Source: Malonomonas rubra DSM 5091
Lineage (GTDB): Bacteria; Desulfobacterota; Desulfuromonadia; Desulfuromonadales; Geopsychrobacteraceae
Assembly: GCF_900142125.1 (NCBI RefSeq)
Contig: NZ_FQZT01000007.1
Location: 124,001 to 188,000 of the forward strand
DNA: 64,000 bases
Direction: 5' to 3'
A program made the position numbers and the translations under genes. This document shows, one piece after another, positions 45,717 to 53,218 of the stretch. Each line of letters begins with the position of its first letter. Position 1 is the stretch's first letter. The notes under the pieces are model-generated. The model was not told the origin of the DNA. It searched no databases and saw only the letters and a program-made list of their open reading frames with translations.

Positions 45717-47081
45717 ATGCCCGCAAGAAAAATCATGATTGTTGACAACGAGGAAGGCCTCTGCCGCATGATGGAAGCCGTCCTCATGGATGACGGTCAC
45801 GCCGTGCGCTCTTTCACCAATCCACTGGAAGCGGTCGAGCTGTTCCGCCCCGGTGTCTGGGATCTGGTGATCAGTGACATCAAAATGCCCGGCATTGATG
45901 GACTCGAAGTGCTGCAACGGATCAAAGCGGTCGAACCGGACATCCCGGTAATCATGATAACCGCTTTTGCCACCGTAGAAATGTCGATTCAGGCATTGCG
46001 TAAGGGCGCTTACGACATGTTGACCAAGCCGTTCGAACCGGACGAGCTCCTGTTTCGTGTGCGAAATGCTCTAACTCACAACGAGTTACAGAGCGAAAAT
46101 AAACAACTACGTGAAGAACTGGCTGGTAAATTTAATTTCGACAATATCATCGGCGCCTCGATGGCCCTGCAGAAACTGCTGGACAAGGTGGAAAAGGTCG
46201 CCATCCGGGACACCTCGGTTCTGATCACCGGCGAATCGGGAACCGGCAAGGAGCTGATCGCGCAGGCAATCCACTACAACTCTCCACGTAAAGAGCAACC
46301 CTTTATCGCCATCAACTGCGGAGCCATCCCCGATTCGGTTCTGGAAAGCGAGCTGTTCGGCCATAAAAAGGGCTCTTTTACTGGGGCTGACAGCGACAAG
46401 GAAGGTCTGCTCAAAGCAGCCGATGGCGGCACTCTTTTCCTCGACGAAATTGGCAACCTGCCGCTTAACGTGCAAAAAACGCTGCTCAGGTTTCTGCAGG
46501 AGCAGGAGTTCCGCCGCATCGGCGACACCGAATCAACGCGGGTTGACGTGCGCCTGATCTCCGCTACCAACGCTGACCTGACCACCGATGTCGAGAAAGG
46601 TGAATTCCGCGAAGATCTCTTCTATCGCCTCAACGTCATCAACCTGCACCTACCACCACTGCGTGAGCGACGCGCGGACATTCCCCTGTTGGCAGCCCAT
46701 TTCATCGCCGAACAGAACAAAAAGTTCAACACCAGCATCAAAGGCTTGTCAGCCGAGGCCCAACGCGCTGCGAGCGAGTACAGTTGGCCCGGCAACATTC
46801 GCCAGTTGCGCAACGTCATCGAAGCCTGTATCACCATCGAGACGGGAGACCAGATCGATCTGTCCACCCTGGCGCAGTTCATCGAAACCGATGCCGTACC
46901 AACTGAAGAGGATGGCTACAATGAGGCGCTCGGCCGGTTTGAGATCGATTATCTGCGGCAACTGCTTCGATCCGTTGATGGAAATATCGAAGATGCCGCC
47001 CAGAAAGCAGGGATGAACATGGCAACGATCTACCGCAAACTGAAGAAGTACGGGTTGCGCAAGGAAGACATCCTCGACTGA
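45717..47081 (+). CDS. NtrC-family sigma-54-dependent response regulator
   Basis: The protein has 454 residues from the ATG at 45717 (AGAGAG upstream). The receiver (MIVDNEE; Asp in VISDIKMPG; Lys in LTKPF) is followed by a sigma-54 AAA+ domain with Walker A GESGTGKE, a GSFTGA loop (family GAFTGA with Ala changed to Ser), Walker B GGTLFLDEIG and the R-finger region. A C-terminal Fis-type helix-turn-helix (GNIEDAAQKAGMNMATIYRKLKKYG) binds DNA. It should activate sigma-54 promoters when phosphorylated by the upstream kinase. A sigma-54 promoter for the YaaH transporter and a pair of repeated TTTTGC-type sites lie just downstream. Confidence 0.95.
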   Translation: MPARKIMIVDNEEGLCRMMEAVLMDDGHAVRSFTNPLEAVELFRPGVWDLVISDIKMPGIDGLEVLQRIKAVEPDIPVIMITAFATVEMSIQALRKGAYDMLTKPFEPDELLFRVRNALTHNELQSENKQLREELAGKFNFDNIIGASMALQKLLDKVEKVAIRDTSVLITGESGTGKELIAQAIHYNSPRKEQPFIAINCGAIPDSVLESELFGHKKGSFTGADSDKEGLLKAADGGTLFLDEIGNLPLNVQKTLLRFLQEQEFRRIGDTESTRVDVRLISATNADLTTDVEKGEFREDLFYRLNVINLHLPPLRERRADIPLLAAHFIAEQNKKFNTSIKGLSAEAQRAASEYSWPGNIRQLRNVIEACITIETGDQIDLSTLAQFIETDAVPTEEDGYNEALGRFEIDYLRQLLRSVDGNIEDAAQKAGMNMATIYRKLKKYGLRKEDILD

Positions 47082-47082
47082 T

Positions 47083-47131
47083 TTTTGCAGTTTTGGAAAT
47101 CTGCGAAATCTGGATTTGCAAAACTGCAAAA
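47083..47131. promoter_or_regulatory. Tandem TTTTGC-N6-GCAAAA-type activator sites
   Basis: The element at 47114-47131 reads ATTTGC-AAAACT-GCAAAA (one mismatch to the palindrome). A degenerate partner, TTTTGC-AGTTTT-GGAAAT, starts 31 bp earlier, three helical turns. The outer 14-bp arms tttttgcagttttg and caaaactgcaaaaa are also exact complements. The same element occurs at 52862, 53002 and 53034. Confidence 0.65.
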
Positions 47132-47331
47132 AATTCCTAAAACCCCACAAAATCAACATCATACAGCGTTCTACTTTTGGTAGATAAATTTCCCCCCTGC
47201 TTCTACCCGTCCTGTTTTCGCACATTTGCAAAGCAAACAGCTTATCAAAGCAAACGTCTGAGCACTGAGAATCCATACAAGCTCTGCTAAATAGCGGGCT
47301 TTCTCACTTTTTTCAGAGAAGTCACAAAAAT

Positions 47332-47347
47332 GGGCACAGCCATTGCT
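47332..47347 (+). promoter_or_regulatory. Sigma-54 (-24/-12) promoter
   Basis: GGGCACAGCCATTGCT matches the consensus TGGCAC-N5-TTGCT at all key positions, with GG-N10-GC spacing. It ends 92 bp before the ATG of the YaaH-family transporter. Confidence 0.8.
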
Positions 47348-47439
47348 AGTTCTTCAGAGCATAGAAAAACCTCTTTTTAGGGGGGCGGGTTGGATTTGAA
47401 TCCGTCCTCCCCCCAATTTTTTTTTCGGAGGATAAAATC

Positions 47440-48039
47440 ATGACAAGAGATTTCCCCGTTGCCGAAAACAAAATCCCCAGCCTCGGCCTACTTGCCTTGG
47501 CTCTTAGTATAACCACCTACGCCATCAGCCAGACCGGCTACCTGTCAACACCTGCGGCTACCCTGGGAACCGCCCTGTTACTGGGTGGTGGGCTACAAAT
47601 CATGGCCGGCATCCGCTCACGTAATGCCGGGAGCCCATCAGCCACGGCAACCATGCTCCCTCTCGGTCTCTTCTGGCTGTCTCTGATTGCTTTTGAAGTT
47701 TTCCCGAAACTTGGCCTCGGCAAAACACCGGGAGCCGTCACAATGGTCGCCTACCTGAGTATGTGGGGCTTGTTCGCTGCCATCCTCTTCCTCGGCAGTT
47801 TTCAACAAAGCCGTGCCCTGCAACTGGTTTTTTCAACGCTGATGTTCTGTCTGTTGTTCCTTGCCATGGGCAAACTGCGCGACAACGCAGTATTCCTGCT
47901 GATTGGTGGAGTTTCCGGTCTCATCTGTGGCGCAGCAGCCTGCTATACCGCAATGGCTCAGCTGTTCAACCAGTGGATGGGTCGCTCAATCTTTCCCACC
48001 GGGCAATGGCAAGGCACATTGGAAAACGACCTTCACTAA
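47440..48039 (+). CDS. Acetate/succinate uptake transporter, GPR1/FUN34/YaaH family
   Basis: The 199-residue protein has six predicted membrane segments. It starts with an NKIPSLGLLALALSITTYAIS region that corresponds to the NPAPLGL motif of the family, slightly divergent. A GGGLQIMAGI segment matches the family's GGxxQxxAGI. YaaH-type proteins carry acetate, succinate or related short carboxylates. Expression from a strong sigma-54 promoter is inferred, directed by the adjacent NtrC-type regulator. GGAGG lies 7 bp before the ATG. A 130-residue membrane protein gene follows. Confidence 0.85.
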   Translation: MTRDFPVAENKIPSLGLLALALSITTYAISQTGYLSTPAATLGTALLLGGGLQIMAGIRSRNAGSPSATATMLPLGLFWLSLIAFEVFPKLGLGKTPGAVTMVAYLSMWGLFAAILFLGSFQQSRALQLVFSTLMFCLLFLAMGKLRDNAVFLLIGGVSGLICGAAACYTAMAQLFNQWMGRSIFPTGQWQGTLENDLH

Positions 48040-48123
48040 ACCGTTCCCCTCTTGAAAAAAAGTTTGAATTGGGGTAATTTGAGCCAGTTAAAGTTATAAA
48101 ACAGCATTCTATTAGGTTTTCGG

Positions 48124-48516
48124 GTGAACGTGAATTTAAGTCAACAAATGACCTTGTTGGGACTTGCGGCCATGGTCTTCTATGCCGTCATGCTGGCGAC
48201 AGGTGTCGTCGGGATGGATGTCATGCCGCAATTCATGGTCTCTGCCGTTATCTTTCTCTCCTCCGGTCGCTTAATGCGGATGGCAGCGAAAAAACTGCCG
48301 CCAAAAGAGATTGACGAGGAAAAGGAAAAACGCAAGCAGGAGCGGCCCAAAACTGACTGGGACTGGATGAGCCAATTTCTCAACTGGGCGATGGCGCTGA
48401 TCATTCTCGGAGCCTTGGCCCTCTGGATCATGAAACCGGTCGGGGTTTCGATAATCGATGCGATCAAACAGTACAAACCCGATTCGCACCCATATTATTC
48501 GGACCACATACCTTAG
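48124..48516 (+). CDS. Small membrane protein of unknown function
   Basis: The 130-residue protein starts with GTG (AGG about 8 bp upstream). It has two predicted N-terminal membrane segments (about residues 9-30 and 32-50), a charged linker rich in Lys and Glu (about 54-77), and a third membrane segment (about 86-105). It was not recognised as a known family. It lies 84 bp after the YaaH-family transporter gene and ends in a strong terminator, so it may be the last gene of that transcript. A role as an accessory to the transporter is only an inference. Confidence 0.7.
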   Translation: MNVNLSQQMTLLGLAAMVFYAVMLATGVVGMDVMPQFMVSAVIFLSSGRLMRMAAKKLPPKEIDEEKEKRKQERPKTDWDWMSQFLNWAMALIILGALALWIMKPVGVSIIDAIKQYKPDSHPYYSDHIP

Positions 48517-48540
48517 CCCAAGCTGAAAATTAATAAACCA

Positions 48541-48577
48541 AAGCCCTCCGCAAGCAATTGCCGAGGGCTTTTTTATT
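48541..48577 (+). terminator. Intrinsic terminator after the 130-aa membrane protein
   Basis: 8-bp arms (aagccctc/gagggctt) with a partly paired 14-nt loop are followed by ttttattt. Confidence 0.85.
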
Positions 48578-48828
48578 TCTGACCAACTGTAAAAGCTCGA
48601 GACATTTACCACCCCTGCTGGAACACCTTGTGGCCTTGTCGCTTGTAAAATATTGGCCATAAATCCAACCATGAATAAAAGTCCATGGCCTTGATGAAAT
48701 AGCCTTGCATCAGCTAAATTGATAGTTAGATAGCCCTTCCAGCATGGCCCACGGGATCTGGCGGGAGATCAAAGAAGAGGATCTTTCTGCTCCACTACCA
48801 TTTTAGCGAAGCAAGGAGAGAATCGACG
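48578..48828. other. Intergenic region upstream of the FG-GAP protein gene
   Basis: About 250 bp after the terminator, AT-rich and without a credible gene. The right end holds the ribosome site (AAGGAG) of the next gene. No clear promoter boxes. Confidence 0.45.
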
Positions 48829-49782
48829 ATGTCATTTAGCAAGCAATCGACTATAAGGCGACCAGAAACAACCGCTTCTCGCCGCAGTCGCCCTTTTTTC
48901 TTCTGGCTTTCGAGGACCCTTGCGGGATACCTGATAACGCTTGCTTTTCTTTTCCCTGCCAATGCCAGCGATGTCAAATTGGCAACCGACAGAACGTTAA
49001 CTGCCCTGAAAGCGGATAAAGCTGTTATCAGAGCCCTGACGGACGAATTTTCTCAACTTCCGGAAAAACAGATCAGCGTTAGCGAGGATGGTGCTGTTTA
49101 TGCCCAATACTCTCAGCCAACCACTCGCTATCAGCACGGAATTCTGGGTGACGCTATCGAGGCTGGACAGTTGATCGTCGCCAGGAATGGAACTTTTTAT
49201 AAGCATACTCTTGCAGAGCAGTACGTTTTTGAAGATATCAAGCCCCGTCTCTTCGATGTCGATAATGATGGGCAGATGGAGATTGTCACAATCAGGAGCC
49301 ACATCAAAAAAGGCGCCGGCATCATGATCTACAAGATCGAGAACGATGCACTGACTGAATTTGCCTGGATTGAAGAGATAGGAACTGCATCGAGATGGCT
49401 CAACATAGCAGCTATCTACGATCTGGATGGCGATGGACGCGTTGAAATGGCATGGATTCAGACACCCCACATCGGTGGCATTTTAAAAGTCGCCAGGATT
49501 CGTCCAGGAAAGCTCGTCGCGCTGTCGGAAAGCTCCCCCTACAGCAACCACAGCATTGGTGAAAGAAACCTCTGCCTCTCCCTGGTAGCCCAAGAGGAAA
49601 ACGCCACGCTCCTCTATGTTCCAGCACAAAATCGCCGCCAGATCGTAGGCTTTCAGCTAAAAGATAACACCATGAAAAAAATAAAAACCATCTCGCAGCC
49701 AGTGAACTTCTCAACCCCGCTGGTACGACAGCACAACTTCAGCAAAGTTGTTCAGAGTGGTGTTTCCTGCCCGGAATTCTGA
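48829..49782 (+). CDS. Secreted FG-GAP/VCBS repeat-like protein
   Basis: The 317-residue protein has a basic N-terminal stretch of about 23 residues and then a hydrophobic signal segment (PFFFWLSRTLAGYLITLAFLFPANA), so export is expected. The mature part has two calcium-binding loops of the FG-GAP/VCBS kind: DVDNDGQMEIVTI (about residue 143) and DLDGDGRVEMAWI (about 197). These sit in beta-propeller-like surroundings. It may be a cell-surface or periplasmic scaffold. Start: AAGGAG 11 bp before the ATG. It has no operon partner. Confidence 0.8.
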   Translation: MSFSKQSTIRRPETTASRRSRPFFFWLSRTLAGYLITLAFLFPANASDVKLATDRTLTALKADKAVIRALTDEFSQLPEKQISVSEDGAVYAQYSQPTTRYQHGILGDAIEAGQLIVARNGTFYKHTLAEQYVFEDIKPRLFDVDNDGQMEIVTIRSHIKKGAGIMIYKIENDALTEFAWIEEIGTASRWLNIAAIYDLDGDGRVEMAWIQTPHIGGILKVARIRPGKLVALSESSPYSNHSIGERNLCLSLVAQEENATLLYVPAQNRRQIVGFQLKDNTMKKIKTISQPVNFSTPLVRQHNFSKVVQSGVSCPEF

Positions 49783-49935
49783 TTTTTCCTGCCAGCACTT
49801 CGCAAGCGTCTGTATGCCTTCATCTTTGCAAAGCAGAGGTTTTTAGCATACTTTTTCATGGCCACTGACAGATTTCACATCATAGAGACCTGGAAGGCAC
49901 AGCACACGGAATAAACGCTTCAAGCCATAAGAACA

Positions 49936-50343
49936 CTACTCCGGCGCGATAACCGGGTAGCCTCTGGCAATCCAGTCAGTAATCCCCTTGGTGACATTAT
50001 AGACCCGGGAGAAGCCAACCTGCTGATCAAGAAACTGGCTGATAATCCCGGTGCGGTTACCGGTACGACAAATCAGGATAACCGGGTCATCTTTGCCAGC
50101 GATGGGTGCCAGCTGCGTCAGCCAGGCACGGGCATCGTAGTTACCGGCGGCATCGAAGAAAGTGATCAGATGACTGCCTTGAACAACTCCGGTTTGTTTC
50201 CACTCTTCCGCCCGACGAATATCGACAACTGGCACGCCTTCTGCCAGCAAGGTTTCCAGTTGAGCGTTATCAAGCTGTTTCACCTCAGCCTGAGCAGATA
50301 ACGCTATCAACAAAAGGAGCAGTAACGTAAGAATCGACCTCAT
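49936..50343 (-). CDS. Periplasmic rhodanese-domain protein
   Basis: The protein has 135 residues from the ATG at 50343. GGAGG sits 7 bp before this ATG but directly abuts the earlier ATG at 50349, so the later one is preferred. A signal peptide (LTLLLLLLIALSAQA) is followed by a single rhodanese domain with the active-site Cys in LICRTGNRT. Such proteins move sulfane sulfur or bind cysteine-modified partners. It is the last of three collinear minus-strand genes after the OFA transporter and cytochrome c genes. Confidence 0.9.
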   Translation of the reverse strand: MRSILTLLLLLLIALSAQAEVKQLDNAQLETLLAEGVPVVDIRRAEEWKQTGVVQGSHLITFFDAAGNYDARAWLTQLAPIAGKDDPVILICRTGNRTGIISQFLDQQVGFSRVYNVTKGITDWIARGYPVIAPE

Positions 50344-50357
50344 TTTCATCCTCCATT

Positions 50358-50456
50358 GAATTGTCGAGTTTTCTACTATTGTATAAGCCGACCGGCAGAG
50401 CTGACAAGTCGGAGCAGAACGAAAAAGAGGCCCCGCACTTGGCGGTGCCTCTTGAT
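50358..50456. repeat. Imperfect direct repeat, copy 1 (terminator plus upstream region)
   Basis: About 100 bp including attgtcgagttttctactattgtata and the stem ccccgcacttggcgg. It resembles 50968-51066 at about the same order and spacing. Confidence 0.65.
50421..50453 (-). terminator. Intrinsic terminator of the cytochrome c gene
   Basis: In the minus direction: aagaggc...gcctctt with an inner paired block ccgc/gcgg, followed by TTTTT. It begins about 100 bp after the stop of the minus-strand cytochrome gene. Confidence 0.8.
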
Positions 50457-50551
50457 TGAACGTAAGAGCTTATACTGTTTCCATATATCCAGATCGAACT
50501 TTGCTGTGCAGATTTTTTCGTACCAAAACTTGGCACTTAAGGCTCTGGATC

Positions 50552-50863
50552 TCAAGTTTGTGGATGATCAGTGTCAGCGGCAAAATCATATACAAACTGC
50601 CAGATATCCAGTCTGTCCTTTTGAGACAAATCAACAAAGACGCTCCCTGGATGTTTTCGTTTCTTGACGTTGAAGTATCTGTCCCACTGCGCCATCGTTT
50701 TGTCAGAAGGGGAAAGAGTGCCAGCCTCGGTGCCCATCTTGTGGCAGGGCACACAGCTTTTCTTGAACAGCACCCTTCCTTTGTACGGATTTCCACCCGA
50801 TATGGCGAACGCTGTTGAGGCCACAAAAGTGAAAATTATCAGCGAAACAACCACTCTCTTCAT
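50552..50863 (-). CDS. Small monoheme cytochrome c
   Basis: The 103-residue protein has a signal peptide (about 20 residues, cleavage near STAFA) and one heme-c site CVPCH (about residues 37-41). A Met as distal ligand is possible near MAQWDRYF or MGTEAG. The size and single CXXCH fit a class I-like periplasmic electron carrier. GGAGG lies 7 bp before the ATG. It lies between the OFA transporter and rhodanese genes on the same strand but has its own terminator and probably its own promoter. Confidence 0.9.
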   Translation of the reverse strand: MKRVVVSLIIFTFVASTAFAISGGNPYKGRVLFKKSCVPCHKMGTEAGTLSPSDKTMAQWDRYFNVKKRKHPGSVFVDLSQKDRLDIWQFVYDFAADTDHPQT

Positions 50864-50967
50864 GCTAATACCTCCATGCTCGGCCTCTGCTCGCGTTTTG
50901 AAGATAAATTTATAGCGGCAAATCCGCTGTTGCTCCGACTTCGCTCTCTTCCCTCATCCATCCACGA

Positions 50968-51066
50968 AATTGTTTAGTTTTCCACTATTATATATCTCTT
51001 CCCTCTGCCGGCAAGTCGCCGCCAGAACGAAAAAAGGGCCCCGCACTTGGCGGAGCCCTTTGATCG
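50968..51066. repeat. Imperfect direct repeat, copy 2 (terminator plus upstream region)
   Basis: About 100 bp that parallels 50358-50456: attgtttagttttccactattatata and the same ccccgcacttggcgg stem core. It places a terminator for the OFA gene and the upstream region of the cytochrome gene in the same arrangement as copy 1. Confidence 0.65.
51031..51061 (-). terminator. Intrinsic terminator of the OFA transporter gene
   Basis: In the minus direction: aaagggc...gcccttt around the same ccgc/gcgg core, followed by a T-run. It is 27 bp after the OFA stop codon. Confidence 0.88.
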
Positions 51067-51087
51067 ATCTTTTATTGAAACTCGATA

Positions 51088-52368
51088 TTAGTCTTGAGCG
51101 TTCTGCAGAACCAGATCTTCCTCTTCTGCGGTAACGGTTTCGGTCGCCTCGACAGCGGCCTTTTTCGGACGCAGGGTCAGGGCCATCATAGCACCGACGA
51201 GCAGCATCACACCGGCGACGGTGAAGGAGGTGCTCATGCCACCGAACTTAGCCGACAGGAAGGCGGACAGTTTGACCAGAACGAATGCGCCGACGCCCCA
51301 TGCGGAGAACAGGATACCGTAGTTCATGCCGTAGTTTGCGCTGCCCCAGTAGTCCTTGGCGAAGGACGGGAACAGGGACAGGTTGGTACCGTAGTTGAAG
51401 CCGATGAAGGATGCGAGCAGGGTCACCAGTACTGCGCTGGAACCTTCGCCAGTAACGACCGGGATTGCTGCGAACATCAGGGCAGCTTGGAAAACCAGCA
51501 TGATAGTCAGGGTTGCGGCGCGACCGATTTTGTCAGAGAGGACACCGGCAACAACACGACCGGAAGCGTTACCGACCGACATGACACAGACAGCGATGAA
51601 AGCCATCTCGCCCATGCTCTGCTTGGCCAGACCAGCGATGCTACCGATAACCATCAGGCCAGCACCGGCACCGATGAAGTAAGTCAACCAGCAAGTGTAG
51701 AAGCGACCATCTTTGAGCATCTGGGACGGAGTCTTGTCTTCAACAGCAACTTTCTTAGCAGCAGGTGCACCTTTTTTAGCAGCAGCTTCAGCCGGGACAA
51801 AACCTGCCGGCGGATTAGCAACCAGCATTGCCATACCACAGACAACGACCACAAAGGCAATACCGAGGTACATCATAGTCTGCTGCAGACCGTAAGAAGC
51901 GAGCAGGCTTTTTGCGATCGGGGCCAGGTAAACCGGGGCAATACCAAAGCCGGCAACAACGATACCAGCGATCAGGCCGGTTTTCGCCGACGAGAACCAC
52001 TTCAGAGCCGGCGGAGTCGCTGCCGAGTAACCGAAGCCGAAACCGGTACCAGCAACCAGACCGAAGCCAACAATCCAGCCCCAGTAGCTGGAAGTTTGGG
52101 AACAGATGATGAAACCCGCACCAACCAGAATACCACCGAGAATAGCAGTCAGACGCGGACCAACTTTATCCTGCATCTTACCGCCGATAATCATCGACAA
52201 AGCAAAAGCGAGACATGCAGTTGCGTACGGGTCGCCAGCGCCATCAAACAATTTTCCGATTTCACCTTTGAGCATACTGTAGGCATAAAGAACACCTAGG
52301 GCCAGGTTGATACCGGTACCTGCCAAGACGACTGTCCAACCACGGGCATTTGAAGTTTTTTGACTCAT
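51088..52368 (-). CDS. OFA (oxalate/formate antiporter) family MFS transporter
   Basis: The protein has 426 residues from the ATG at 52368, which carries a good GGAG-rich ribosome site (gagaggagaaagttgttATG). The start MSQKTSNARGWTVVLAGTGINLALGVLYAYSML is a classic OFA N terminus. About 12 membrane segments follow, with a cytoplasmic linker rich in Ala/Lys (AEAAAKKGAPAAKKVAVEDKTPSQMLKDGRFYTCW) between helices 6 and 7. The family exchanges oxalate, formate or other small monocarboxylates. The same frame remains open upstream to 52704, so a fused longer protein is possible (see next entry). Sigma-54-like and TTTTGC-type elements lie upstream. Confidence 0.9.
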   Translation of the reverse strand: MSQKTSNARGWTVVLAGTGINLALGVLYAYSMLKGEIGKLFDGAGDPYATACLAFALSMIIGGKMQDKVGPRLTAILGGILVGAGFIICSQTSSYWGWIVGFGLVAGTGFGFGYSAATPPALKWFSSAKTGLIAGIVVAGFGIAPVYLAPIAKSLLASYGLQQTMMYLGIAFVVVVCGMAMLVANPPAGFVPAEAAAKKGAPAAKKVAVEDKTPSQMLKDGRFYTCWLTYFIGAGAGLMVIGSIAGLAKQSMGEMAFIAVCVMSVGNASGRVVAGVLSDKIGRAATLTIMLVFQAALMFAAIPVVTGEGSSAVLVTLLASFIGFNYGTNLSLFPSFAKDYWGSANYGMNYGILFSAWGVGAFVLVKLSAFLSAKFGGMSTSFTVAGVMLLVGAMMALTLRPKKAAVEATETVTAEEEDLVLQNAQD

Positions 52369-52704
52369 AACAACTTTCTCCTCTCTCTGTGCTTCGATAG
52401 AATGATTATTCGCACTTAAATAACGAAGGCGATAAGGCAACGGCCATTTGTTCCGAAAAGCGATTTTTACCTGGGCGGTTTTTCTTTCTTCTGCGGCAGC
52501 TGGCTGATCTGTTCTGAAACGAGCAGCAGCCGGTTGATGATTCAGCTCTTCCGGGTGCCGGGCGACCAGCTCCTGGAATTTCTCGCACTCGCTATAGCGG
52601 CCAGAGCAATAATGCGAGATCGCCTCGACATCATGCGGAGAGATATAATCTGCTCCGACATCACAGAAATTTTCTCCTCGACCGTAATAGGGACAAACTG
52701 ACAT
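52369..52704 (-). CDS. Cys-rich small-protein-like module, in frame with the OFA transporter
   Basis: The 112-codon stretch from the ATG at 52704 (GGAG 7 bp upstream) has SVCPYYGRGENFCDVGADYISPHDVEAISHYCSGRYSECEKFQELV. This Cys-rich motif is like those of small stand-alone proteins in related bacteria (from memory). After about residue 70 the sequence loses character (AQVKIAFRNKWPLPYRLRYL), as if intergenic DNA were being read. No stop codon separates it from the OFA start at 52368. Either the two are fused or one small gene has lost its stop. The four to five Cys could bind metal. Confidence 0.55.
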
Positions 52705-52758
52705 GCGATACTCCACAGCGAAAAATCTTCGACGACCTATTCGTCACTCTCCCCTTAC

Positions 52759-52774
52759 TACAAGCGCCATACCA
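52759..52774 (-). promoter_or_regulatory. Candidate sigma-54 promoter toward the OFA-side gene
   Basis: On the minus strand TGGTATGGCGCTTGTA fits TGGYRYR-N4-TTGCW except for T in place of the C of the -12 GC. It lies about 55 bp upstream of the ATG at 52704. Confidence 0.4.
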
Positions 52775-52860
52775 ACTCACAAAAAAAAATAAATTGGCCT
52801 GTCATTATAAGCACTTAAAGTAGCTTCTGTGTTTTTCTAAAGTTGTTTTAGCGCAGGATG

Positions 52861-52880
52861 TTTTTGCATCTGTGCAAAAA
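52861..52880. promoter_or_regulatory. TTTTGC-N6-GCAAAA palindrome (site B)
   Basis: TTTTTGCA-tctg-TGCAAAAA has 8-bp perfect arms. It is the best match to the element next to the NtrC-type gene. Confidence 0.65.
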
Positions 52881-53001
52881 GCGAGATGAGACCAAAAGAG
52901 AGGACGAACAGCTATCTCAGAGCATTATCATATCTGTGAAAGCCGCATAAAAAGGGGATTTACAGGCTCACTAAAAATTTACACGTATACAGAAAACAGG
53001 G

Positions 53002-53019
53002 TTTTGCAATTGCGCAAAA
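53002..53019. promoter_or_regulatory. TTTTGC-N6-GCAAAA element (site C)
   Basis: TTTTGC-AATTGC-GCAAAA; site D begins 32 bp to the right, three helical turns. Confidence 0.6.
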
Positions 53020-53033
53020 GCCTTTGGGGACTG

Positions 53034-53051
53034 TTTTGCGTAATTGCAAAA
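53034..53051. promoter_or_regulatory. TTTTGC-N6-GCAAAA element (site D)
   Basis: TTTTGC-GTAATT-GCAAAA. It overlaps a weak plus-strand sigma-54-like sequence (TGGGGACTGTTTTGCG, 53025-53040). Confidence 0.6.
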
Positions 53052-53218
53052 AAAGAGCAAGAAGCCCCAAAGAGGCAAAATGGTATTGAGACTTGGCAAA
53101 CAAACCAGCGTTCCGCTAACCTGTACCAGTGGGTGAATGGCGGCAAAGAAGCCTGCGAGCCATATGATCCTCCACTGGTTCAGAGCGAAGCGAAAATCAG
53201 CGTTAAAGGAGAAAACCA

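Larger units (their letters stand above)
47082..47439 (+). promoter_or_regulatory. Regulatory region with TTTTGC sites and sigma-54 promoter
   Basis: This 358-bp intergenic region holds no gene. Its left part contains two TTTTGC-type elements (47083-47131), its right part the sigma-54 promoter at 47332-47347. The upstream sites lie about 200-265 bp before the promoter, a suitable enhancer distance. Confidence 0.7.
52705..53218. promoter_or_regulatory. Divergent regulatory region with TTTTGC sites
   Basis: This 514-bp region separates the OFA-side gene (minus) from the cobalamin adenosyltransferase gene (plus). It holds three TTTTGC-N6-GCAAAA elements (52861-52880, 53002-53019, 53034-53051) and a sigma-54-like element toward the OFA gene at 52759-52774. 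The remaining DNA is AT-rich without a credible gene. Confidence 0.65.

Noticed and set aside
51094-52299. 401-codon open frame antisense to the OFA transporter gene
   Set aside because: Composition (Thr/Gln/Asp/His rich) is what the opposite strand of a membrane protein gene gives; no motifs.
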